Assembly (NCBI GenBank): GCA_002329075.1
Contig: DCXR01000080.1
Coordinates: 16,363-80,362, forward strand
Source of the DNA: Candidatus Neomicrothrix sp. UBA2131
GTDB taxonomy: Bacteria; Actinomycetota; Acidimicrobiia; Acidimicrobiales; MedAcidi-G1
DNA: 64,000 nt
Reading direction: 5' to 3'
Below are positions 8,170 through 15,847 of the stretch, in pieces. A program made the position numbers and the translations under genes. The notes under the pieces are model-generated. The model was given only the letters and a program-made list of their open reading frames with translations, was not told where the DNA came from and did no database searches. Within the stretch, counting starts at the first letter, position 1, and every line of letters begins with the position of its first letter.

Positions 8170-9480
8170 TCAGCCGGCAACCAGTACCAACGCCACCATC
8201 GTGTAGGCGACCATCACCACCAGCATCGGGTACTGGCTCCGCATCGCCTTGGCCGGGGGCCACGCCTCGATCGCCCGATCGTGGGCGACCACGACCGCGA
8301 CCATGTGCCCCACGAGGATGGCCGCCAGTTGGACCCATCCCACCACCGTCGTGGACACCAACGTCCAGTCGATCGGATCGCCGAGGGTGCCGAACAGGTC
8401 CCACCCGCGTCCGTACGGGTCCGAGAGCAGCGATCGGAAGGCCTGGCCCTCCAGCAGGAGCAGCGAGAAGTAGTGCGCCACGGAGTAGCCGAGGAGGATC
8501 GGAACAAGGCTGACGCCGAAGCGCTCAGCCGCATTCTGGTCGCCGGTGACCCGTCCACCGACACGGCAGGCCAGGTGGTAGGCGAGGCCGACGAGCAGAA
8601 CGACCCAGGCCAGGCCGACCGTGTTGACGAGCGTCGCCTCCCAACCGGACCGCCCGGTCAGGATGTCGCCCCAGAAGCGGGTACGGGAGAAGCCGTCGAA
8701 TGCCGTGCCGCCGATCGCCACGAGCAGTATCGCCACGACCGGAGTGGGTGTTTCGAGCCGTGCCAGGCCCGAGAACGGGGGCCGGATCCGCAGTCGCCCG
8801 TCGCTGCGGTACAGGGGCGACACCGCCCCCACGGCACCGAACAGCATGCCGAAGCCCTCCGACCGCCTGGCCACGGCCCAACCGAACCGTCGGGCCAGCG
8901 CCAGGAGGCAGACCGTGTAGGCAATGCCTGCCCAGGCGAGAACCCGAGGACGGGCACCGTCGTGGTAGGCCAACTCGAGCCAGAGGAAGGCACCGACCGG
9001 AATCAGTGCCGGCCAGCCGGCACCGACCAGACCCGGCGCCGGCCGCAAGGCCCGGGGGGACGCGTCCACGAGTCGACCCAGGGCCTCCCAGGGGCTGAAG
9101 GCGCGCCAGATGTCCCCCAGCAGGGCGGACAGGAGCGGCACGCCGACCCAGAAGACGACGTATACCCCCACGGGGGCGATGTTCGACACGTTCGTGTCGG
9201 GTCCGATCAGGCCGGCCGACAGCACGACCGTGGACAGGACCGCCCCGACGATCCCGGCGACCACCCCGAGCAGTCGGGTCACACGGTCGGCACCGGTTCC
9301 AAGGTGGCGACCCCGGGCAGCGCTACGGAGGAGGGCCCTCGGCCAGAGCAGGCCGAGCGCCGCGAAGGACAGGACCAGGATGACGAAGGCGCCCCATGCT
9401 GCCCGCCACTCGGGGATGGGCAGGTCGCTGCGTCCGCCGACGCCGTGGGCCAGGACGATCAGGTCGGCGGATGGTGTCAC
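8170..9480 (-). CDS. Polytopic membrane protein, 'fenitrothion hydrolase'-type family
   Basis: A 436-residue integral membrane protein with about 11-12 hydrophobic segments. The N-terminus (LAHGVGGRSDLPIPEW) is characteristic of actinobacterial proteins that databases often label fenitrothion hydrolase, a name that probably does not describe their role. Internal AHYFSLLLLEGQ and a conserved His near HMVAVVVAH could bind metal or haem (inference). Its GTG start overlaps the stop of the cupredoxin-like lipoprotein gene (9477-9480), so the two proteins probably work together at the membrane, perhaps in metal handling or redox. Function is not established. Confidence 0.6.
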   Translation of the reverse strand: MTPSADLIVLAHGVGGRSDLPIPEWRAAWGAFVILVLSFAALGLLWPRALLRSAARGRHLGTGADRVTRLLGVVAGIVGAVLSTVVLSAGLIGPDTNVSNIAPVGVYVVFWVGVPLLSALLGDIWRAFSPWEALGRLVDASPRALRPAPGLVGAGWPALIPVGAFLWLELAYHDGARPRVLAWAGIAYTVCLLALARRFGWAVARRSEGFGMLFGAVGAVSPLYRSDGRLRIRPPFSGLARLETPTPVVAILLVAIGGTAFDGFSRTRFWGDILTGRSGWEATLVNTVGLAWVVLLVGLAYHLACRVGGRVTGDQNAAERFGVSLVPILLGYSVAHYFSLLLLEGQAFRSLLSDPYGRGWDLFGTLGDPIDWTLVSTTVVGWVQLAAILVGHMVAVVVAHDRAIEAWPPAKAMRSQYPMLVVMVAYTMVALVLVAG

Positions 9481-10223
9481 GACACCTGGAGTTCGAAGAT
9501 GCGGTAGCCGGCCTCGTGGAGTTCCGCCTCGAACACCCCGGGGATCGTGACCTCCACCAGCAGGGTGGCGATGCCACCGGCGTGCAGGTGGACGATCGCG
9601 TCGTAGGCGTGGAGGTGTAGCTCGTCGTCGACATCGCTTGTCACCGACACCTCGACCAGGTCTCCCACCGTCGCCTCGAAGCGCTGCACCCCACCGACGA
9701 CGGTTCCGTCAGCCACTTCGACGGCGAATACCAGGTCGGGGGTCTTCGGCGCAGTGCCGCCCGTGACCATCACCATGGCGGTGTCCCCGATCAGTGCACC
9801 CCCGAACAGGTAGTCGCGGTGGTCGTTGGCCGACAACCTGACCGCGACCTCATGGTGGCCGTCGGCGAGGCCCGTCAGGTGGTGGACCGCGTCGGACGTC
9901 ATGGCCACGGTCTCACCGTCGACGGTGATGTGCAGGTGGCCCTGGCCTGGCTGGTGTTCACGGGGTGGATTGACGGGAACGAGTTCGATTCCGGTGAGGG
10001 TCACGGTGACCACGACGTTGCCTGCTCCGTCGGACTCGGCGACCGCTTCGACGGTGGGCGGATGGTCCAGATCGTCGAGGGCGATGCCCTCCATCGCCTC
10101 GTGGTCGTGGTCGTGGCCGGCAGTGGTCGTCGACGATTGATCGCCGTCCTCCCCGCTGCCGCATGCGCCCGCAACGACGAGGGCGGCCAGGACGGCCAGG
10201 ACGTATCTCCTACGGATTCCCAC
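9477..10223 (-). CDS. Lipoprotein with His-rich linker and cupredoxin-like domain
   Basis: Predicted extracytoplasmic lipoprotein of 248 aa. The GTG start at 10223 is preceded by a GGAG and gives a short signal (VGIRRRYVLAVLAAL) with lipobox VVAGAC, Cys21 being lipidated. A longer ATG start at 10301 overlaps the trmH stop but would give an unusually long signal. After the membrane anchor come a Ser/Thr linker, a His-rich GHDHDHEAMEG metal-binding-like stretch, a beta-rich middle domain (GHLHITVDGE) and a C-terminal cupredoxin-like fold (DELHLHAYD ... VPGVFEAEL-like segment). The multiple His pairs suggest copper or another metal; this is inference. It is coupled to the downstream membrane protein gene. 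Confidence 0.65.
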   Translation of the reverse strand: MGIRRRYVLAVLAALVVAGACGSGEDGDQSSTTTAGHDHDHEAMEGIALDDLDHPPTVEAVAESDGAGNVVVTVTLTGIELVPVNPPREHQPGQGHLHITVDGETVAMTSDAVHHLTGLADGHHEVAVRLSANDHRDYLFGGALIGDTAMVMVTGGTAPKTPDLVFAVEVADGTVVGGVQRFEATVGDLVEVSVTSDVDDELHLHAYDAIVHLHAGGIATLLVEVTIPGVFEAELHEAGYRIFELQVS

Positions 10224-10297
10224 CGGTGTGGCTCCAGGTCCGCCGACTGCAACACGTCTGAGGGTAGCAAGGATGTGGCGGGCCTCCCCGGGGACCG

Positions 10298-10945
10298 TCA
10301 TCGCCCGTCGCCACACAACGGCCCGGCGTGGGTCCGGACCCAGGCGTGCATGGCGATGCCCGAGGCGACCCCGGCGTTGATGGAACGCGTCGAGCCGTAC
10401 TGCGGGATCGAGCACACCGACGATGCCGCCTCCCGGGCCGCCGGCGAGAGTCCCGGGCCCTCCTGGCCGAAGAGCAGAACGCACCGTTCGGGCAGGTCGG
10501 CGTCGTCGATCGGCACGGCGTCCGGCAGGTTGTCGATCCCGACGACCACCAGGCCCTCCCCCGCCGCCCAGGCCAGCAGGTCGTCGACCGTGGCGTGGTG
10601 GTGGACGTGCTGGTAGCGGTCGGTCACCATCGCCCCCCGCCGGTTCCAGCGCCGCCGGCCGACGATGTGGACGGCAGCGGCGAGGAACGCATTGGCGTTG
10701 CGCACGACGGTGCCGATGTTGAGGTCGTGCTCCCAGTTCTCGATGGCCACGTGGAACGGGTGCCGCCGGGTGTCCAGGTCGGCGACGATCGCCTCGACCC
10801 GCCAGTAGCGGTAGCGGTCGACCACGTTGCGCCGGTCGCCAGCGGCGAGCAGGTCGTGGTCGAGGCGCGGGTCGTCCGGCCAGGGTTCGGGATGGGGCCC
10901 TACGCCGACGCCCGAAGGCCCCTCGGGCCCGGTCGGAGGGTTCAC
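10298..10945 (-). CDS. TrmH/SpoU family RNA 2'-O-methyltransferase
   Basis: SPOUT-class methyltransferase (215 aa) that methylates a ribose 2'-hydroxyl in tRNA or rRNA using SAM. The three SpoU motifs are visible: NIGTVVRNANAF (motif 1), LLFGQEGPGLS (motif 2) and IPQYGSTRSINAGVASGIAMHAW (motif 3) with the knot Asn. There is no additional N-terminal substrate-binding domain beyond about 55 residues. The GTG start at 10945 overlaps the stop of the upstream small gene (GTGA), giving a coupled minus-strand run. The exact target nucleotide cannot be read from sequence. Confidence 0.88.
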   Translation of the reverse strand: MNPPTGPEGPSGVGVGPHPEPWPDDPRLDHDLLAAGDRRNVVDRYRYWRVEAIVADLDTRRHPFHVAIENWEHDLNIGTVVRNANAFLAAAVHIVGRRRWNRRGAMVTDRYQHVHHHATVDDLLAWAAGEGLVVVGIDNLPDAVPIDDADLPERCVLLFGQEGPGLSPAAREAASSVCSIPQYGSTRSINAGVASGIAMHAWVRTHAGPLCGDGR

Positions 10946-11271
10946 TCCGCCTCGGTGGCGAAGTCCTCCTCAGTGGGCACTTCGACGCCTTCGACGTAGT
11001 ACAGGTGGAGGTCGGCGATCACGTCGACGATGCCCTCGGTGCCGTGGTCGACCAGTTCGACGGTGACCATGTTGGCGTTCACGTGCACGGCGGCGATGCC
11101 GCCGAGGGCGAACAGGCGGCGGGCCAGTTCGTCGGCCGGAGCGTCACCGGTGACGTCGTCACCGACCGTGTAGCGCTCGTGGCCCATGCCGGTGAGGCTG
11201 CGGTTGATCTCGTAGCGGACGATGCCCTCACGGGAGGACGGCTTCTCGACGACGGTGATCGGCTGGCCCAT
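10942..11271 (-). CDS. Small NifU/Nfu N-terminal-domain-like protein
   Basis: A 109-residue protein. The segment REGIVRYEINRSLTGMGHE and the later LFALGGIAAVHVNANMVTVEL resemble the N-terminal domain of Nfu-type iron-sulfur scaffold proteins. The C-terminal CxxC-bearing NifU domain is absent and there are no cysteines, so it cannot be a complete scaffold. ATG 11271 is used. The stop overlaps the trmH GTG. A role in Fe-S assembly is possible but unproven. Confidence 0.6.
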   Translation of the reverse strand: MGQPITVVEKPSSREGIVRYEINRSLTGMGHERYTVGDDVTGDAPADELARRLFALGGIAAVHVNANMVTVELVDHGTEGIVDVIADLHLYYVEGVEVPTEEDFATEAE

Positions 11272-11282
11272 GGCGGCGCAGG

Positions 11283-11723
11283 CTAGCGGTCGTGGACAGG
11301 CTCGCCCCGGTCCTCGCGGGGGGGCTGTCGGGGGACCAGGTGACGGGCCACATCCCGGTCGAGGCGGTGGAGTCGCAGCGCAAGGACGACCGAGACGAGC
11401 GCCAGCGCCGAGTGGACCAGTTTGAAGCGGGCGTCGTGGTCGCCGAACACCATGCCGAACCAGCGCACCGCCCAGAAGGCCGCGGTCCAGAGGCAGAACG
11501 TGGCGACGAGTCGGGTGGATCCGACGGGGTGCCGCTTCAACCAGCCGGCCATCACCGCGATGGAGATGCCAGCGAAGCCGAGGAAGACACCGGCCACGAG
11601 GAGGCGCCACGAGCGGTCGATGGTGGCCAGGCCATCGTCGGCGAGGACGTTCCGGACGCGCCCGACCCAGACCACGATGGTCCAGGCGATGAGGACGGCC
11701 AGCAGCCGGGTGACCCGTTGCAC
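11283..11723 (-). CDS. Small membrane protein of unknown function
   Basis: A 146-residue protein with about four hydrophobic segments: LLAVLIAWTIVVWVG, LLVAGVFLGFAGISIAVMAG, LVATFCLWTAAFWAVRWFGM and LVHSALALVSVVLALRL. It ends in a basic cytoplasmic tail. I do not recognise the family. It lies between rnhB (11 bp upstream) and the NifU-N-like gene (11 bp downstream) on the same strand, so it is probably part of that operon. Confidence 0.6.
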   Translation of the reverse strand: MQRVTRLLAVLIAWTIVVWVGRVRNVLADDGLATIDRSWRLLVAGVFLGFAGISIAVMAGWLKRHPVGSTRLVATFCLWTAAFWAVRWFGMVFGDHDARFKLVHSALALVSVVLALRLHRLDRDVARHLVPRQPPREDRGEPVHDR

Positions 11724-11734
11724 GGGGAGGCAAC

Positions 11735-12421
11735 CTAGCGAGACCCGTCAGGAACGGGCCACCCGGCGTCCATTGGGCCGGGAAGCCCGTCCATGAACGA
11801 CCAGGACCGTCGGTGGTAGTCGGTCGCACCGTGCACGGCGAGGGCCTCCCGGTGCGCCGGTGCCGGGTACCCCTTGTTGTCGGCGAAGGCGTAGGCCGGA
11901 TACCGGGTTGCGGCCTCCCGGAGGATCCGGTCCCGGGTGACCTTGGCGACGACGGAGGCGGCGGCGATCGACAGGCTGCGCTGGTCGCCCCGAACGATCG
12001 GCGTGGCGATGCCACCCCCGACGAAGTCCCAGCTGCCGTCGAGCAGTACGTGGTCGACGTGGATGACGAGCCCGTCGAGCGCCCGTCGTGCGGCCAGGCG
12101 CTGGGCGGCCGACATGCCGAGGTCGTCGCACTCGTCGTTGCTTGCGTGGCCGATCGACCAGGCGAGGGCCCAGCCGGTGATCCGGTCGTAGAGGACCTCC
12201 CGTTCGGGTTCGGTGAGCATCTTCGAGTCGCGCACGCCGGTGATGCGCCGCCCCCGGTTCACCACGACGGCGCCGACGGTGAGGGGGCCGGCCCAGGATC
12301 CCCTCCCCACCTCGTCGAGTCCGGCGACGACCCCGTGTCCGGCGGCCCAGAGGCGCCGCTCGGCGGCGAGGCCTGGTGCCCTGCCCCGGAGCGCCTTGCG
12401 CATCTTCGGACGACTGCCCAT
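11735..12421 (-). CDS. rnhB: Ribonuclease HII
   Basis: Removes ribonucleotides and RNA primers from RNA-DNA hybrids. The 228-residue protein has the RNase HII active-site start GLDEVGRGSWAGPL (Asp, Glu), followed by ITGVRDSKMLTEPER and HVLLDGSWDF, which supply further acidic residues of the DEDD set, then VAKVTRDRILREAA. Length and motif order are normal. It is the first gene of a minus-strand run reaching down to the cupredoxin-like lipoprotein and membrane-protein genes. The alternative of RNase HIII is excluded by the lack of its N-terminal extension. Confidence 0.95.
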   Translation of the reverse strand: MGSRPKMRKALRGRAPGLAAERRLWAAGHGVVAGLDEVGRGSWAGPLTVGAVVVNRGRRITGVRDSKMLTEPEREVLYDRITGWALAWSIGHASNDECDDLGMSAAQRLAARRALDGLVIHVDHVLLDGSWDFVGGGIATPIVRGDQRSLSIAAASVVAKVTRDRILREAATRYPAYAFADNKGYPAPAHREALAVHGATDYHRRSWSFMDGLPGPMDAGWPVPDGSR

Positions 12422-12481
12422 GTCACGACCCTATGACCGGTCGCCGATCCGTTCGGCGGACCCGTCGTAGGCTCCGGGGCG

Positions 12482-12829
12482 ATGGCTGTACGTAGAACGA
12501 GCATCCGGTCCGCCGGTTCGGCCGGGTCCATCCTGTCCGTGGGGTCGGTGGGATCGATCCTCTCGGTCGGCAGCGCCGGCTCGATCCTCTCGATCGGCTC
12601 GGCCGGATCAATCCTCTCGGTCGGCAGCGCCGGCTCCATCCTGTCCGTGGGATCGGTGGGGTCGGTCCTGTCCGTCGGCGGCCTCGGCTCGGTGCACGGA
12701 CGACGGCCGGGTGCCGTCCCTGCGCCCGAACCCCCCGACCTCGGGGTGTTCCGACAGGTGGAGGCGCCCCGACGGCTGCGGGTCGTGGCGACCGCCGGGC
12801 TGCTTCTCGCCCTGGGCAACCGCTTCTAG
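12482..12829 (+). CDS. Nonapeptide-repeat protein of unknown function
   Basis: A 115-residue protein whose first half is six tandem nine-residue repeats of consensus S-(A/V)-G-S-(I/V)-L-S-(V/I)-G (residues 13-66), preceded by a basic leader (MAVRRTSIR) and followed by a Pro-rich linker and a C-terminal hydrophobic stretch (LRVVATAGLLLALGNRF). The alternation of Ser/Gly and aliphatic residues suggests a beta-solenoid or amyloid-like stack (inference). The repeats vary at synonymous positions (TCG/AGC/TCC for Ser), which favours selection on protein over simple DNA slippage. The reverse strand also encodes an open Asp/Pro-rich frame, so the coding strand is probable rather than certain. Its TAG shares a CTAG with the convergent gene. 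Confidence 0.55.
   Translation: MAVRRTSIRSAGSAGSILSVGSVGSILSVGSAGSILSIGSAGSILSVGSAGSILSVGSVGSVLSVGGLGSVHGRRPGAVPAPEPPDLGVFRQVEAPRRLRVVATAGLLLALGNRF
12518..12679 (+). repeat. Six tandem 27-bp units encoding a nonapeptide
   Basis: Six in-frame 27-bp repeats within the nonapeptide-repeat gene. The units are diverged, mostly at third codon positions and at TCG/AGC serine codons, while the peptide stays nearly constant. A seventh, degenerate unit (GLGSVHG) follows. Confidence 0.9.
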
Positions 12830-14229
12830 GAGAATCTGCCCGAATCCGGCGGTGGCCCGCTTGAGGGAGGTGCCGGCGCCGCCAGCAGCGCCTCGCCGGT
12901 CGGCTCGATCGACGAGAAATCGGGGTCCAGCCCCGGCACCGTGAGCCGGGTCGACTCCTCGTCGTGGGGCTCGAGTTCCCAGAACAGGGCCGGGCGTTCG
13001 CCGTGCCAACGAACTCCGTACGACAACGTCCCGTGGGTCGTGGGCAGGCCGTGCACCTCCACGGGCTGCCCGTACCAGGAGGACGGGACCTCCCCGAGCA
13101 GGGCCAGGCCGTCGCCCTGCGGGGCCGCCAACCGTCGGGCCAGGTCCCACATCGGGCCTACCGGATCCGCCACCGGCCCGGAGAGCACCTCAGCGTCTGC
13201 GGAGGCGCGGGCATCGCCCCGGGCGACGAAGAGTCCGGCGAGGCGGCCGACGGCACCCGGCTCGGATGCGGCAGTGATCCCGGAGTTGACGAGCGCTTCC
13301 AGGGGGAGGTCGACGAACGACTCCGGCCGGCGATGGAGGTCCCAGCACGTCGCGGCACCACGCAGCCATCCGGCGGGATCCGTGGCGTGGTGCGCCACGA
13401 TCCGGTCGACGGCATCGCGCAACAGCCCCCATGCGGCCAACTGCACGGCCACGTCGGGCGTCGGCTCGGCGAGGAGCAGGTCGACCAGCCCGGTCGACAC
13501 GGAGGCGCTCAACGCCTCGTCGGGTAGTTCCGCACGCGTCGCCTGCTCCAACCGGGTGGTCCAGCCTGCTGCGATCCGGTCGGGTCCGGGAAACAGGGAG
13601 GGGTCGCCACCCGGCACGACGAACCGGAGCGACTGGCGGTGCAGCAGGGGCACGACCAGGGCACCGGCCGCTCCCCCATCGCGGCTCGACACCGGATCGG
13701 GTGCCACCCGGCCGGCACCACCGCTGGTCACCACCGACCAGAGGTCGGCCGACCCGTCGACGAGGGCGAAGCGTCCGGCGTCGCGATCTGTCGCACAGGC
13801 GACCAGGCCGTCGGCGACCAGTCGACGACCCTCCACGGCGAGGTTCCGGATGTCGCCGTCGACGGTGATCGCCAGCGCCACCGGAACCGGTGTCTCGTTC
13901 GCCAACTCGACCACGACCGCCGGACCGTCGCCGATCGCCGCCCAGGTGGTCGCCAGGATGTCGCCACCGGCCACCCGCAGGCGGGTCTCGAGCACGGGTG
14001 CCGGACCCGGCCGGACCTGGCGCACCGCCCGCTCGACGGACGGGTCGTACCAGCGGTCGTCGGCACCGATCCACCAGCCGACCCGCACGGGTCGATCGGG
14101 CAGGTGGACGACTGCCGACCCGTCGACCACGGCGCAGAAGCCGTCGTCGGTCCCGACCCGGGTGTCCACCGGTGGGAGCGAGGGGGTTGTCGGGGGGCGC
14201 GGCGACCGGAACCGGTCGAGCAGGCCCAC
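12826..14229 (-). CDS. Conserved-looking protein of unknown function, 467 aa
   Basis: Starts at GTG 14229 (VGLLDRFRSPRPP), just inside the end of gpsA (gap of 2 bp), and runs 467 residues. The N-terminal half is beta-rich (RVGWWIGADDRWYDPSVER; ILATTWAAIGDGPAVVVELAN), and the C-terminal half is helical with repeated Trp/Leu motifs (LAAWGLLRDAVDRIVAHH; WLRGAATCWDLHRRPESFVD). The beta-then-helical layout recalls six-hairpin glycosidases, but no catalytic motif is recognisable, so no function is assigned. There is no signal peptide. It shares its TAG stop with the convergent repeat-protein gene at CTAG 12826-12829. Being coupled to gpsA suggests constitutive expression. Confidence 0.6.
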   Translation of the reverse strand: MGLLDRFRSPRPPTTPSLPPVDTRVGTDDGFCAVVDGSAVVHLPDRPVRVGWWIGADDRWYDPSVERAVRQVRPGPAPVLETRLRVAGGDILATTWAAIGDGPAVVVELANETPVPVALAITVDGDIRNLAVEGRRLVADGLVACATDRDAGRFALVDGSADLWSVVTSGGAGRVAPDPVSSRDGGAAGALVVPLLHRQSLRFVVPGGDPSLFPGPDRIAAGWTTRLEQATRAELPDEALSASVSTGLVDLLLAEPTPDVAVQLAAWGLLRDAVDRIVAHHATDPAGWLRGAATCWDLHRRPESFVDLPLEALVNSGITAASEPGAVGRLAGLFVARGDARASADAEVLSGPVADPVGPMWDLARRLAAPQGDGLALLGEVPSSWYGQPVEVHGLPTTHGTLSYGVRWHGERPALFWELEPHDEESTRLTVPGLDPDFSSIEPTGEALLAAPAPPSSGPPPDSGRFS

Positions 14230-14231
14230 GC

Positions 14232-15227
14232 TCAGTCGACCTCGGGGCGGGCCCGTCGGGCCATGAGCGCCGCCCAGACCTCGACGGGCGGCCGCCCTCC
14301 GTCGATGACAGCCCGCACGCCCTCGGCAATGGGCACCTCGATGCCGGCCTCGGCGGCGAGTTCGCAGACGACGCCGGCTGTACGCACCCCCTCGGCCACC
14401 TGGTCCATTCCGGCGAGCACCTCGGCCGGTGGGCGGCCGAGTCCGACCTGTTCGCCGACCCAGCGGTTGCGGCTCTGCGCGCTCATGCATGTGACGAGGA
14501 CGTCGCCCAGGCCCGCCAGGCCCGCCAGGGTCCGGGGGTCGGCACCCAGCGCCTCACCCAGGCGGGTCAGTTCCGCCAGGCCGCGGGTGATGAGGGCGGC
14601 CCGTGCGTTGTCGCCGCTTCCGAGGCCCTCGGCCATCCCGGCAGCGAGGGCGATCACGTTCTTGACGGCACCGCCGATCTCGCAGCCGACGATGTCATCG
14701 TTCGTGTAGACCCGCAGGCGGTCGGAGGCCAGCAGCCCCTGGAGTGCCTCGGCAAGGTTGGATTCGGAGCAGGCCACGACCGTCGCCGCCGCCCGGCCGT
14801 CGAGGATCTCCTTGGCGAGGTTGGGGCCGGTGAGCACGCCGACCGGGTGGCCCGGAAGCAACTCGGCGACCACCTGGGTCATGCGGAGGCGGGTGCCCTG
14901 CTCGAACCCCTTGGCGAGGCTGACCACAGGCACGCCGTCACCGATTGCCGGTGCCGCTGCGGTGAGCATCTCGCGGAAGCCGTGCGTCGGCACGCCGACC
15001 ACGACGACGTCGGCGCCCGAAACCGCCTCTGTGAGGTCGGCGGTGGCCTCGAGTTCACCGGGAAGGTCGAAGCCGTCGAGGTAGCGCCGGTTGCCACGAC
15101 CGGCGGCGATGTCGGTGGCCACCTCGGCACGCCGCGACCACAGCACGGTCGACACCCGGGGGGCCAGCAGCGAGGCAACGGTCGTCCCCCATGAGCCCGC
15201 ACCGATCACGGCCGTCCGAGTCGTCAT
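14232..15227 (-). CDS. gpsA: Glycerol-3-phosphate dehydrogenase [NAD(P)+]
   Basis: Reduces dihydroxyacetone phosphate to sn-glycerol-3-phosphate, the backbone of membrane phospholipids. The 331-residue protein starts at ATG 15227 (MTTRTAVIGAGSWGTTVA), where the Rossmann glycine motif is placed as usual at the very N-terminus. Downstream are the conserved SLAKGFEQGT, GPNLAKEI and GGAVKNVIALAAGMAEGLGSGDNARAAL blocks containing the catalytic Lys. Length is normal. A longer reading frame exists upstream but lacks homology. It is divergent from cofC, with a gap of about 60 bp. Confidence 0.95.
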   Translation of the reverse strand: MTTRTAVIGAGSWGTTVASLLAPRVSTVLWSRRAEVATDIAAGRGNRRYLDGFDLPGELEATADLTEAVSGADVVVVGVPTHGFREMLTAAAPAIGDGVPVVSLAKGFEQGTRLRMTQVVAELLPGHPVGVLTGPNLAKEILDGRAAATVVACSESNLAEALQGLLASDRLRVYTNDDIVGCEIGGAVKNVIALAAGMAEGLGSGDNARAALITRGLAELTRLGEALGADPRTLAGLAGLGDVLVTCMSAQSRNRWVGEQVGLGRPPAEVLAGMDQVAEGVRTAGVVCELAAEAGIEVPIAEGVRAVIDGGRPPVEVWAALMARRARPEVD

Positions 15228-15286
15228 GCGGGCGAGCCTAGGGCGCCGACGGATTCCGGCGGGTGGCCCGCCCATAGACTCTCCGG

Positions 15287-15847
15287 GTGCAGACGGCCGT
15301 GCTGATTCCCCTCAAGGCGTTCCGCGGCGCCAAGGCACGCCTGTCGTCGGTCCTCGACGCGGGCGAGCGGGCCGACCTCACCCGGCGCATGGCCGAGACC
15401 GTGGTCGCCGCCGCCGCTCCCTTGCCCGTGGCGGTCGTGTGCGACGACGACCAGGTCGCCGACTGGGCCGAGGGGCTCGGCACTTCGGTCGTCCGGGTCG
15501 ACGGTCCCGGCCTCGACCGGGCGGTCCACGCCGGCATCGCCGCACTGGCCGCCGACGGCTTCGAGCAGGTGGTCGTCGCCCACGGCGACCTGCCACGGGC
15601 CACCGACCTCACCACCTGCGCCGACTTCGACGGGGTGACGCTGGTGCCCGACCGGCACGGCGACGGCACGCCCGTGGCCGTGGTCCCGGTCGGCGCCGGC
15701 TTCCGCTTCGCCTACGGGCCCGGCTCGTTCGCCCGCCACGTCGCCGAGGCCGAGCGCCTGGGCCTGACCTGGCGGCGCCTCGACGACCCTGACCTGGGCT
15801 GGGACGTGGACGAGCCCGCCGACCTCGAGTTCCAGACGTCGACGTGA
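15287..15847 (+). CDS. cofC: 2-phospho-L-lactate / phosphoenolpyruvate guanylyltransferase (F420 biosynthesis)
   Basis: Activates 2-phospholactate or phosphoenolpyruvate with GTP, the first committed step toward coenzyme F420. The 186-residue protein starts at GTG 15287 with VQTAVLIPLKAFRGAKARLS, the typical CofC N-terminal nucleotide-binding motif (K-x-F-x-x-AK-x-RL). It continues with VAHGDLPRATDL and GDGTPVAVVP, and ends with DPDLGWDVDEPADL. Its stop overlaps the GTG of the PIG-L gene (GTGA), so they are coupled. It implies this organism makes F420, which fits the luciferase-like oxidoreductase elsewhere in the window, although cofD and cofE are not seen here. Confidence 0.9.
   Translation: MQTAVLIPLKAFRGAKARLSSVLDAGERADLTRRMAETVVAAAAPLPVAVVCDDDQVADWAEGLGTSVVRVDGPGLDRAVHAGIAALAADGFEQVVVAHGDLPRATDLTTCADFDGVTLVPDRHGDGTPVAVVPVGAGFRFAYGPGSFARHVAEAERLGLTWRRLDDPDLGWDVDEPADLEFQTST

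Noticed and set aside
5819..8404. Single 861-codon minus-strand frame covering imuB and the region upstream
   Set aside because: The upstream part is the shadow of imuA and the LexA region; the true imuB start is the GTG overlapping the imuA stop at 7405-7408.
12259..12819. Open minus-strand frame opposite the repeat gene, rich in D, P, T and R
   Set aside because: It overlaps rnhB and continues as an unbroken antisense image of the 27-bp repeats; it has no start with a ribosome-binding site, and composition is typical of an antisense shadow. Kept only as an alternative for strand choice.
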